Part shown: positions 17,701-24,086 of the stretch, piece after piece
Layout: every line of letters starts with the position of its first letter
Position numbering within the stretch: position 1 is the first letter of the stretch
Source: Dyadobacter luticola
GTDB taxonomy: Bacteria; Bacteroidota; Bacteroidia; Cytophagales; Spirosomataceae
DNA: 64,000 nucleotides
Direction of reading: 5' to 3'
Assembly: GCF_005860805.1 (NCBI RefSeq)
Contig: NZ_VCEJ01000005.1
Coordinates: 930,001 to 994,000 of the forward strand
The notes under the pieces: model-generated
The model's database searches: none
What the model saw: only the letters and a program-made list of their open reading frames with translations
Told to the model about the DNA's origin: nothing
Position numbers and translations under genes: made by a program

Positions 17701-18221
17701 AGTGTATATTTTCCATCCGTATCAGTGGAAGTCCCACGCTGGGTACCTTTTGCAAGTACACTCACGCCAGGCAAACCTGCGCCGGTTTCGTCAGTTACTT
17801 TTCCGGTAACATTACGTTTCGGGGCTACTTTGCTGGCCGGGGCATCTTCCTGCACAGGTGCCTGCTCGCGGCGGAGGATAATGCGGTCCTGCACCACTTC
17901 GTAAGTCACTTTATAAGGAGTCAGGATTTTATTCAAAACCTCCGAGAGCGCCTCTTCCTGGAATTTGTAGGTTGATTTCTGATTACTGAAAATCTGCGGG
18001 TTGTACATGAATTTTACTTTCGCAGCACTTTCAATTTTCTCCAAAGCCTTGTCGATATCAGCATTGGAAATCCGCAATGTCACTTTTTGTTCTAAAACTC
18101 TTTGTCCGCGCACGTCTTTGGCATACACGATGGTGCCGAGGGCGAGGGAGAGCAGGGCTTGATACAGCGTAATGCGCATGATTTTCTGTAAAGCATGGTG
18201 AAATTGTACTGGTTTTGACAT
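14775..18221 (-). CDS. SusC/RagA-family TonB-dependent receptor with STN signalling domain (module 1)
   Basis: A 1148-residue outer-membrane active-transport barrel. The order is: signal peptide (about 1-35); STN domain (about 45-110, starting VTLRISNADIDKALEKIESA); carboxypeptidase-regulatory-like beta sandwich (about 137-215, from NVTGKVTDETGAGLPGVSV); plug domain with GNGSLGGNNQPLYVINGMPM and SISVLKGGPAAALYGARASN; then the 22-strand-type barrel ending NIGVNLSVKF with terminal Phe. The STN domain shows it can signal to the FecR anti-sigma protein encoded just upstream (204 bases), as in FecA-type regulation. Its partner SusD is immediately downstream. The transported ligand is unknown. Confidence 0.96.
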   Translation of the reverse strand: MSKPVQFHHALQKIMRITLYQALLSLALGTIVYAKDVRGQRVLEQKVTLRISNADIDKALEKIESAAKVKFMYNPQIFSNQKSTYKFQEEALSEVLNKILTPYKVTYEVVQDRIILRREQAPVQEDAPASKVAPKRNVTGKVTDETGAGLPGVSVLAKGTQRGTSTDTDGKYTLDIPDAEVATTVLVFSFVGYTSQEITVGNQTDLSVQLAPEAKALNEVVVTALGISKEKKALAYAVTEVKGSEFTQARENNVANALTGKIAGVNATGMSTGPGGSSRIIIRGNGSLGGNNQPLYVINGMPMDNSVPGGGNASDGNGNNTDRGDGIGGINPDDIESISVLKGGPAAALYGARASNGVILITTKKGRAQKGIGVEYNGNFSVDNLSIIPDWQYEFGQGVDGVKPTTQTEAKSSGRLSYGARMDGSQVIQFDGQMRPYSPQKDNLKNFYRTGTNYVNSLSFTGGTEVINFRFGLNNTSSNSIVPNSSFNRRIANLNLNAQLGKKLSIETVVQYNIENGHNRPKVGYADYNPHWATYLIANTVDIRSLSPGYDATTGKEVEWNPVPAAPNPYFVINKFKNEDRKNRFLGQANIKYDILENFFVKGSVSQDYYNFNYEFIVPTSNAYQPLGTYEAKKVTSSETNGMLTLNYSKDFSDNFNLSALAGGNMQRSVYDQTAFNGAEFTIPGFYSFTNLATSAVVPTYNKSGINSLFGSLDLGYKGFAYLTVSGRQDWFSVLNSKSNSIFYPAVGGSFILSEAFRLPSSVSFAKVRASWAQVGGANVVPYQIYQSYAMAVGGHNGRPVQQLSSSIMPNTDLKPLTSTTYEGGIEAKFMQSRLGIDLTLYNRKTTNDIVQSNIAVSSGYTAALLNVGELSNKGVELLLTGVAIKENNFTWDISYNMAYNKSKIIKLADNLPSLSVGTGVGGGLINNVVGGTYGEVWGYNKLKDASGNTVFNTSSGYAVRGNLEKLGNGTPPWTMGITNNFKYKNFSLNILVDGKFGSVVYSNMYQYAYRFGLPKETLPGRETGVTVTGVTPEGAPFTKTWAQKDVDTYYDNDKNYTGIFTFNNDFVKLRQVILSYNLPVNKMSILGTKLQSASLSLVGRNLLLLYKDKRNNYFDPESSYTNGNAQGLEAFGVPRTRNIGVNLSVKF

Positions 18222-18425
18222 AATTTTGATTTTGTCGGTTTTAAATCTGGCATAAAGAAATCCCTTGGCGCCCAGTGCGCCACGTTGCGAAACAAACTTG
18301 GGGGAGATTAATCGGGTCGGTGATGTTGCAGCATCATCGACTTTTTCACTTCAGGTATTCAGTAATCGTATATCATCATAGGCGTCAGCGGAACATTATT
18401 TATGTTTTGGAGAAAGGATTTCGTT

Positions 18426-19529
18426 TCAAAAGCAACCTTTGCTGCTCACAATGATGCTGGCATCCATCTGCTCGTACTCAGCACCAATCGTGCGGCAGAT
18501 CAGGTTTATTTTTTCAAAAAGCGGTTCGTCAGACAGTGACGCCGTCAGGTAGCAATTCTGCATTACCTCGGCATCAAAAATGATCTTTACGCCATAGGAC
18601 TTTTCAAGCGTCTCAAAAACTTCTGTGATCGGCGTGCCCTTAAAGTCGAAAGACTGACGCTGGATGGGCAGTTCGAGCAATTTTGGATCGGGTACCAAGC
18701 TGCGGGTGAGCCGGAGCTCGCCGGCCACGTAGGTAATCTGCTGGTTTGGCGTGAGCACCATGCCCGCCAGCTTGTCGTCGGCATGCTGCGTTTCCAGCGC
18801 TTCTTTGGTCATCGGGAACACCGAAACCTTTCCGGTTTTCACCACCACCTTCACCTCGCGCTCCTCGTCAAAGGCACTTACTTTAAAGCTGGTACCCAAA
18901 ACTTTCGTCGCCAAAGTCCTTGCGTATACATAGAAGGGTTTGTCAGGATTTTTGGCCACTTCGAAGAATGCCTCACCATTTAAAAACACCTCGCGTTTGC
19001 CGCTTTCAAATTTTTTAGGATAGGTAATGCGGCTTGCAGGCTGTAATAAAACCGAGCTGCCATCTTCCAGAATGATCAGTTTTGCCTTGTCCGACGTGTT
19101 TTTTTCTTCCACCAGCGGCTCATTGATCTGGCTCAAAATCGCCTTATACTGGTCCGACTGCTGCTGCGAAGTAGTTTGCTTGTTAAACCACCAACCCGCA
19201 AAGATCAGCAGCAAAACCGAAGCCGCCATGTGGTACCAATTTGGTTTAAACCACATCCAGATCGACGATTTCTGCGCTTTTTTCTCACCGATGGCATGCG
19301 AAAGCCGGTAAATTTCATTGGCCACTTCCTCATCCGAAATCTGGTCGAAACCCTCCTCGGTCACCGCCAGAAAATCCTTCGCTTTGTTGACTACATCGGT
19401 TTTATCCGGATTCAATTCTAGCCATTCGAGCCATAATGCTTCCTGCACCGGATCATTAAATAAGATCCATTTCCTGAAAGAAGTATCAGCAGCGAGCTCC
19501 TCCGGAAGAAAATTGCGGTAATTCGGCAT
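18426..19529 (-). CDS. FecR-family anti-sigma factor (module 1)
   Basis: This is a single-pass inner-membrane regulator that holds an ECF sigma factor until the STN domain of its TonB receptor signals. From the ATG at 19529 (MPNYRNFLPEELAAD) it has about 367 residues. There is an N-terminal cytoplasmic sigma-binding region, one membrane helix at about 105-121 (YHMAASVLLLIFAGWWF), a FecR domain with ILEDGSSVLLQPASRITYPK and SGKREVFLNGEAFFEV, and a C-terminal DUF4974-type domain (FKGTPITEVFETLEKSYGVK). A TTG three codons upstream is less likely. Its cognate sigma factor is probably the ECF gene at 20733-21341, which is 1.2 kb away because two plus-strand elements lie between them. Confidence 0.93.
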   Translation of the reverse strand: MPNYRNFLPEELAADTSFRKWILFNDPVQEALWLEWLELNPDKTDVVNKAKDFLAVTEEGFDQISDEEVANEIYRLSHAIGEKKAQKSSIWMWFKPNWYHMAASVLLLIFAGWWFNKQTTSQQQSDQYKAILSQINEPLVEEKNTSDKAKLIILEDGSSVLLQPASRITYPKKFESGKREVFLNGEAFFEVAKNPDKPFYVYARTLATKVLGTSFKVSAFDEEREVKVVVKTGKVSVFPMTKEALETQHADDKLAGMVLTPNQQITYVAGELRLTRSLVPDPKLLELPIQRQSFDFKGTPITEVFETLEKSYGVKIIFDAEVMQNCYLTASLSDEPLFEKINLICRTIGAEYEQMDASIIVSSKGCF

Positions 19530-19835
19530 ATCTGGCAAATAAAAGAAGGCTAATTTTTATAAGGATGCACATTGATTGCGGCAATACTCTTTTTCCGAAA
19601 ATATTTTTTCGAAATTTTTTTCCAGCCCCGCGCCACCTTCGCCGATGGTTAACCCATAACTGCCGATGGTTCAACGGATTCTTCCTGAACCAAACTATTC
19701 CGTTGGTTTGGGGACGTAAAATTTCCCAGGCTATCAAGAATTACTAAAACCGTAAAGAAGTAAATGTTCACCTCCATCAGAAGACTCGTCACACTGGTCC
19801 TATTCAGCCACCAGCTGCATCTACTTGAAATTGAA
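19530..19835. other. 306-base non-coding stretch upstream of FecR and the remnant gene
   Basis: No convincing coding frame exists here; short open frames are present but match nothing. It must hold the promoter of the minus-strand fecR gene. A 10-base direct repeat GCCGATGGTT occurs at 19641-19650 and again at 19662-19671, a 21-base period (two helical turns). The region is otherwise AT-rich near 19585-19620. Confidence 0.4.
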
Positions 19836-20178
19836 ATGGTTTTCCTGAAAACCTGGAAACTGGCCCTGGTCATCATCATGGCATTACTGCTGCACAGTTG
19901 CTCCCTTCAACTGGAACGCACGACAACGGTTTACGGGACGATTACGGATGAAAATGGGCAGCCGGTGGATAGTATCATGGTATTAGTTCAGGGTGCGAGA
20001 TTCCTAAAACACGAGCCGCTTTTCACTTTATACGACACATTTCATGAAGCATTTAGTTCTGGAAGCGAAAGGAGAGGACCAGCAAGTGAATGTGCAGAAT
20101 TTGCCAGCTGGCATCTATATGTTAAAAGTCAGCCTGGAAAACGGCACCGAGCAAAGCCGGACTTTCGTGAAACGGTGA
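19836..20178 (+). pseudogene. Remnant: lipoprotein N-terminus joined out of frame to a type IX secretion tail
   Basis: From the ATG at 19836 the frame encodes a lipoprotein-like start (MVFLKTWKLALVIIMALLLH, then SC) and the first strands of a carboxypeptidase-regulatory-like domain (VYGTITDENGQPVDSIMVLV). Homology-like text stops near 20035. In another frame, 20044-20178, a 44-residue stretch reads VNVQNLPAGIYMLKVSLENG followed by TEQSRTFVKR and a stop. That is a typical C-terminal type A sorting domain of the type IX secretion system. The two parts belong to different protein classes and different frames, so this looks like a deletion scar joining two gene ends rather than a working gene. 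If the frame from 19836 were translated, its tail after about residue 65 would be nonsense. Confidence 0.6.
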
Positions 20179-20217
20179 TTTAAGGTATTTTTTAGTTAGA
20201 AACAAAATTATTAAAAC

Positions 20218-20700
20218 ATGTATTTCACATTACAAATATCGCAGGGTGACGAGTCTTTAATTGGTACATTTCCGGAAATTGCTGAGGTGGTAACTCAGGG
20301 AACGACAGTTGAAGAAGTGATGATGAATTCACTTGACGCGCTCGATTTATTTTTGCAAAACTTTTTGAAGTCCGAGCTAATGAAAAATCTCTCGGAAGAC
20401 AATACACCTATCCACCCTACGATTTCTACTCGGACATTAGAGTTTTGCCTGGTGTTTACCAGCAGATACGATTTAATTTTAAATCAAAAACAACAGGATA
20501 ATTGGTACGAAATATGGGTTGATGAAAGCCACACTAAGCCCTATATCCTGCTTCTGCAGCCTGTCAATAATTTATTTGAAATTACAGATCCTTCGCAAGA
20601 AAATAGAAAGGTTTTTGAAAGTTGTTCTTATGAAGAAGCACGAATATGGCTTTTGGAAGATGAATTTATTTGTTTTGGACGAAAGCAGACAAATGATTAA
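20218..20700 (+). CDS. Orphan HicB-like domain protein
   Basis: A 160-residue cytoplasmic protein. The first 50 residues (YFTLQISQGDESLIGTFPEI, then VVTQGTTVEEVMMNSLDALDLFLQ) follow the HicB pattern of a partly degraded RNase H fold, as in antitoxins of HicAB systems. Residues 55-160 match nothing I recognise and do not look like a ribbon-helix-helix or HTH DNA-binding tail. No HicA-like toxin (a 60-80 residue double-stranded-RNA-binding-like protein) is seen on either side, so it is an orphan or has another role. It lies on the plus strand between the ECF sigma gene and fecR of module 1, next to the remnant gene. Confidence 0.6.
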   Translation: MYFTLQISQGDESLIGTFPEIAEVVTQGTTVEEVMMNSLDALDLFLQNFLKSELMKNLSEDNTPIHPTISTRTLEFCLVFTSRYDLILNQKQQDNWYEIWVDESHTKPYILLLQPVNNLFEITDPSQENRKVFESCSYEEARIWLLEDEFICFGRKQTND

Positions 20701-20732
20701 TACTCTTGAGGAAAAATTGAGTATAACCAATT

Positions 20733-21341
20733 TTAGACGAAATTGAAAAAAGTCATGACAATCATGCTAATCCAATGCATCTGCGTCTTCAAAGACGTAA
20801 TCCCCTTAAACAACAAATTCGCCACCGACTGCCGGTTGACCTGCATCAGATCTGCGATTTGTTCGTTGTCCATGCCTTCAAAATATTTCAGGAAGATGGC
20901 TTCTTTCTGGCGGCGGGGGAGTTCTTCCAGCGCCGATCTTACTTTTACCTGATTTTCTGTAAAAACTTCCCGTCTTTCGATTTCCGTTTCGATTGTCTGG
21001 TAGTCCGAGATTTGGTCTACATCGTCAATGTCCAGCAAAGCCTGGGACGCATTGTTCCGGCGAAATTCCTGCATCAGCTGGTTACGCAGCGCGCGGAGGA
21101 AATAAATGGTAACAAATTGAATGTTAATGCTCTCGCGCTTTTCCCAAATGTGGATCAGTAGCTCCTGAATAGAATCTTTGACAAATTCCCGATCCGAAGT
21201 AAACTGCGAAGCGTAGTTGAAAAGCGTGCGGTATTGCTTGTCGGCGAGCTGGCAAAATGCCAGACTGTCCCCTGCCTGCGACTGATGCCACAGGTCCAGC
21301 AGGACGATGTTCTCCTCAGCGATACGTTGTCTTTTGTTCAA
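20733..21341 (-). CDS. ECF-type RNA polymerase sigma factor (module 1)
   Basis: A 202-residue sigma-70 family protein with only regions 2 and 4. Region 2 is at about residues 25-95 (FNYASQFTSDREFVKDSIQE, then LLIHIWEKRESI, YFLRALRNQLMQEFRR). Region 4 is at about 130-185 (ALEELPRRQKEAIFLKYFEG, then NEQIADLMQVNRQSVANLLF). The only in-frame start before region 2 is a TTG at 21341; no ATG is available. It is most likely controlled by the FecR protein encoded at 18426-19529 and drives the susC/susD genes beyond it. Separation from fecR by opposite-strand genes is atypical. Confidence 0.9.
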   Translation of the reverse strand: MNKRQRIAEENIVLLDLWHQSQAGDSLAFCQLADKQYRTLFNYASQFTSDREFVKDSIQELLIHIWEKRESINIQFVTIYFLRALRNQLMQEFRRNNASQALLDIDDVDQISDYQTIETEIERREVFTENQVKVRSALEELPRRQKEAIFLKYFEGMDNEQIADLMQVNRQSVANLLFKGITSLKTQMHWISMIVMTFFNFV

Positions 21342-21478
21342 ATTTGGTACGGTAAGACAACAAAGTAAGGGTTTATCGCTGAATTTTAAAATATAAGAAT
21401 GACTTAATTTTTTTATTTAAAATTATCTGCCGGAATAATCAGTTACTGCAAAATAATCATCGGAAAGGTGACAAAAAC

Positions 21479-21512
21479 AAAGCCTTGCCTGTGATGAAAC
21501 CGGCAAGGCTTT
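21479..21512 (-). terminator. Terminator of the exported-enzyme operon
   Basis: A perfect 11-bp inverted repeat (AAAGCCTTGCC at 21479-21489, GGCAAGGCTTT at 21502-21512) follows the ridA-like stop by 19 bases. On the minus strand it is followed by TGTTTTTG. It marks the downstream end of the operon and isolates it from the ECF sigma gene of module 1. Confidence 0.82.
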
Positions 21513-21531
21513 GAATAACAGATATTTGATA

Positions 21532-22005
21532 CTAGATATAAGCGATGCAGTCAATTTCGATCAGCGAGTCGCCCGGAATGCCTTTTACGGCAACCGTCGT
21601 ACGTACCGGTGGTTTTTTACCAAAACGACCTTTGTACACTTCGTTCATCGTCGCCCAGTCTTCGATTTTGTCAAGATAAACATTCACTTTCAATACTTTA
21701 TCCATCGAAGAACCTGCTTTTTTCAATTCTTCTTCAATCGAATCCAACACAATTTTGGTATGCGATTTCACGTCTCCCGGAACGTGCGCGCCCTTTCCGG
21801 CGATAAAAACCATATTATTAAAAATGGTATGTCCAGCAAACAACGGGATATCCTGAATCATTTCCACGCTGCCACTTTCGTGTGATGCGGGTGCGGCAAC
21901 TACCTCAGCAGGAGCGGCTGCGACTTTGGAAGCTGCACCGATACCGGCGATACCTGCCACGGAGGCGAACAGTTTTTTGATAATCGATCTTCTTTCGGAT
22001 TTCAT
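21532..22005 (-). CDS. Exported (Tat-type) RidA-family enamine/imine deaminase
   Basis: RidA hydrolyses reactive enamine/imine products, such as 2-aminoacrylate, released by PLP lyases, giving keto acids and ammonia. Here a 157-residue protein has a twin-arginine-like leader (SERRSIIKKLFASVAGIAGI, then an Ala-rich stretch to about residue 40) before a complete RidA domain (about 50-157). The domain keeps the catalytic-type arginine at about 135 in PPVRTTVAV and the closing IEIDCIAYI. An exported RidA is unusual, since the family normally works in the cytosol. It is the last gene of the operon that also encodes a Tat-type PLP lyase, which gives it an obvious partner. It starts 33 bases after the upstream dehydrogenase gene. 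Confidence 0.88.
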   Translation of the reverse strand: MKSERRSIIKKLFASVAGIAGIGAASKVAAAPAEVVAAPASHESGSVEMIQDIPLFAGHTIFNNMVFIAGKGAHVPGDVKSHTKIVLDSIEEELKKAGSSMDKVLKVNVYLDKIEDWATMNEVYKGRFGKKPPVRTTVAVKGIPGDSLIEIDCIAYI

Positions 22006-22038
22006 ATTGGTTTAATTAAGATGGATATTAAATAGTCA

Positions 22039-23517
22039 CTATGATTTTCTTTTTTTGCTCTTCTTCGCCATTTTTTCGTTGGCCGGAAGGGTGATTTTCC
22101 AGATACTTCCGCCTGCTTTGTTCCCGCCCTGCTTGCCGCCGTACTCGATTACGTACAAGGTATTTCCCACCAGTAATGCGTCTGTCGGCGACGTAAAGTT
22201 GTCGATCATTCGCGTGGTTTTCATTTTATAATTGTCCGACGCCTTGTCGTACGTCATTTCCAGGTGCAGCATATCCCTGCCTTCTCTCCGCAATCTGCTC
22301 GGGTTTGCCACGCCATTTCTCGGGCCGCCGGCGTACCGGATCACAAAACCATCGCCGGTCAGATCTTTGCCCAATTCATTATTGGTATCGAAGAAAAGTC
22401 CCAGCGGCGAAGCATGTGCATTGAATGTTCCCACTGCCACGCCAGTTGAATCTCCGTCGAAAACTTGGCCTGTTGCTTTGTCGCGATACTCGTTTGCATC
22501 AGGTCCCATATTCTGCACCGAGGGCGTGAATGTAACGCCTGCGGGCCGTTTTGGGAAATCCGGATCATTGTGAAAATATTTCATTAGCATCGCGAAAGCA
22601 AATTTGCTGAGGAAAGGATCCTTCTCGGGATCGGCCTGAAAGTCGGGATATTGCTGCGGGTTATCGATGCCGCCCATCACCCAGGGGAAACCGTAATGAT
22701 GGCCTTGCCGCACCCAGAACATATCCTCAGGATGGTCATAATCGCCGGAATTGGAAACGGCAAACAAATTTCCTTTACCGTCAAAAGCCATATCATACGC
22801 ATTTCGGATACCTTCGGCATAGAGATAACCGTCGGCTTTCAGCTTGGCGGTATCGGTCGTTAACAGCAAATCTTTTGAATTGATCGGAAACCGGAAAATA
22901 TTAGAAGTCAATGCATTATCGCGTGCATTGGGATACTCGCCGCCATTGTCCTGCACTTCGCCGTGATCGGTCCTTGCGCCGGTGTTGACAAAAATATATT
23001 TTCCATCAGGACTGATTTCCAGCGCATTCCAGCCGTGGTCGAAGGTGGTTTTGTTCGCGCCGTATTCCTCGGTATTAAATACTACTGTCATCTCCGGCTT
23101 ATCGGTCCCGTTTTTCAATTCATACCGCACCATCCGGCCTTTGTTGCCTTTGTTGTTATTCACACTCACATTACCCGCCAGAAAAAGCGTGTTACCATGA
23201 AATATCGCCCCCTGCAAGCGCGGGATGCCGTGGTCTTCCACAGAGAGGATTTTTTTGCTCGTTGGCTTTCCGTCCACCATTTCGATTTTGATCACATCAC
23301 CAAAAAAAGTGGTGTAATACATATCGCCAGTGGCCGGATTCCGGATGATCCGCACCGCCTCAGGCTCTACTTTCATGTACTCCTCGATCACAATGTCATC
23401 GCGCAGCGCGACAGGCGTTTTCGTCACAACTTCCTGTCTCTGGGCCGTGACATGCATGGAAATCCCGAGCAGCAGCACGGAACATCCGGTTTTTAGTAAG
23501 CTTTTAAAATGTTGCAT
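22039..23517 (-). CDS. Exported PQQ-dependent sugar dehydrogenase-like beta-propeller protein
   Basis: A 492-residue protein with a signal peptide (about 1-25, ending HVTAQ) and the six-bladed propeller pattern of soluble glucose/sorbosone dehydrogenases. Recognisable parts are EPEAVRIIRNPATGDMYYTT, WNALEISPDGKYIFVNTGAR, AEGIRNAYDMAFDGKGNLFA, MFWVRQGHHYGFPWVMGG and ALLVGNTLYVIEYG. The C-terminus is a short Lys-rich tail. Family members oxidise aldoses or related alcohols with PQQ or act as binding propellers; catalytic competence is not certain here. It lies 22 bases downstream of a cytochrome c gene, a natural electron acceptor. No PQQ synthesis genes are in the window. Confidence 0.78.
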   Translation of the reverse strand: MQHFKSLLKTGCSVLLLGISMHVTAQRQEVVTKTPVALRDDIVIEEYMKVEPEAVRIIRNPATGDMYYTTFFGDVIKIEMVDGKPTSKKILSVEDHGIPRLQGAIFHGNTLFLAGNVSVNNNKGNKGRMVRYELKNGTDKPEMTVVFNTEEYGANKTTFDHGWNALEISPDGKYIFVNTGARTDHGEVQDNGGEYPNARDNALTSNIFRFPINSKDLLLTTDTAKLKADGYLYAEGIRNAYDMAFDGKGNLFAVSNSGDYDHPEDMFWVRQGHHYGFPWVMGGIDNPQQYPDFQADPEKDPFLSKFAFAMLMKYFHNDPDFPKRPAGVTFTPSVQNMGPDANEYRDKATGQVFDGDSTGVAVGTFNAHASPLGLFFDTNNELGKDLTGDGFVIRYAGGPRNGVANPSRLRREGRDMLHLEMTYDKASDNYKMKTTRMIDNFTSPTDALLVGNTLYVIEYGGKQGGNKAGGSIWKITLPANEKMAKKSKKRKS

Positions 23518-23539
23518 TTTTATAAAACAGGTTCAGGAT

Positions 23540-24007
23540 TTACTCGGTTTTGCCCAGCTTGCGAACGTATGCCACGAGCTGCCAGCGCTGCTCATCGGTA
23601 AACACATCCTTAAACGCGGGCATGTTTCCCCGGCCGGTGGTTATTTTCCAGAACACCGAGCCATCACTTTGTGATTTGACCAATGTATCATGAAAATTGG
23701 CAGGTTTCTGGCCCAGCGCTCCGCCCGCGGCACCATCGCCGTAGCCGCCTTCACCATGGCAGGCGGCGCAGTATAGTGTAAAAAGCTCCTCGCCCTGCGC
23801 CAGCGTGAGGGGTTCTTCATGAAAAGGACTTTTGAGCGTATCGGCCCAGGCAGGTGCTTTCCAGGGGTCTTGTGTGGTAAAATGGTTTGTACTTTTAGAT
23901 GAAAACCCTGCAAGGCCCGCACCGGAAATAATGAATGTAATCGCGGCTAGAACTGAATTGCTGCGCATTGAATGTTTCAGAAATGGTGAATGTATGGGAG
24001 TTGCCAT
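23540..24007 (-). CDS. Exported class I cytochrome c
   Basis: A 155-residue monohaem cytochrome c. The haem site CAACH is at about residues 80-84 and the likely axial methionine is in GRGNMPAF at about 129. A membrane or signal segment occupies about residues 16-36. ATG codons at 24007 and 23968 are both usable; the first is reported. It lies between two PQQ-type dehydrogenase genes in the same operon and probably takes electrons from them on the periplasmic face and passes them to a terminal oxidase. Confidence 0.88.
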   Translation of the reverse strand: MATPIHSPFLKHSMRSNSVLAAITFIISGAGLAGFSSKSTNHFTTQDPWKAPAWADTLKSPFHEEPLTLAQGEELFTLYCAACHGEGGYGDGAAGGALGQKPANFHDTLVKSQSDGSVFWKITTGRGNMPAFKDVFTDEQRWQLVAYVRKLGKTE

Positions 24008-24086
24008 TCTCCCTCCAACCTTTTAAAGGAATACTCAATTGCCGGAGAGTAATATCCACTTAAACAGGGTTGGAGGGAGAAAAGCT

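Noticed and set aside
13189..18221. Classic polysaccharide utilisation locus
   Set aside because: No glycoside hydrolase or lyase is encoded near modules 1, 2 or 3; the exported enzymes are oxidoreductases, lyases and phosphoesterases.
20218..20700. A HicAB toxin-antitoxin system
   Set aside because: Only the HicB-like half is present; neither neighbouring gap can hold a HicA protein.
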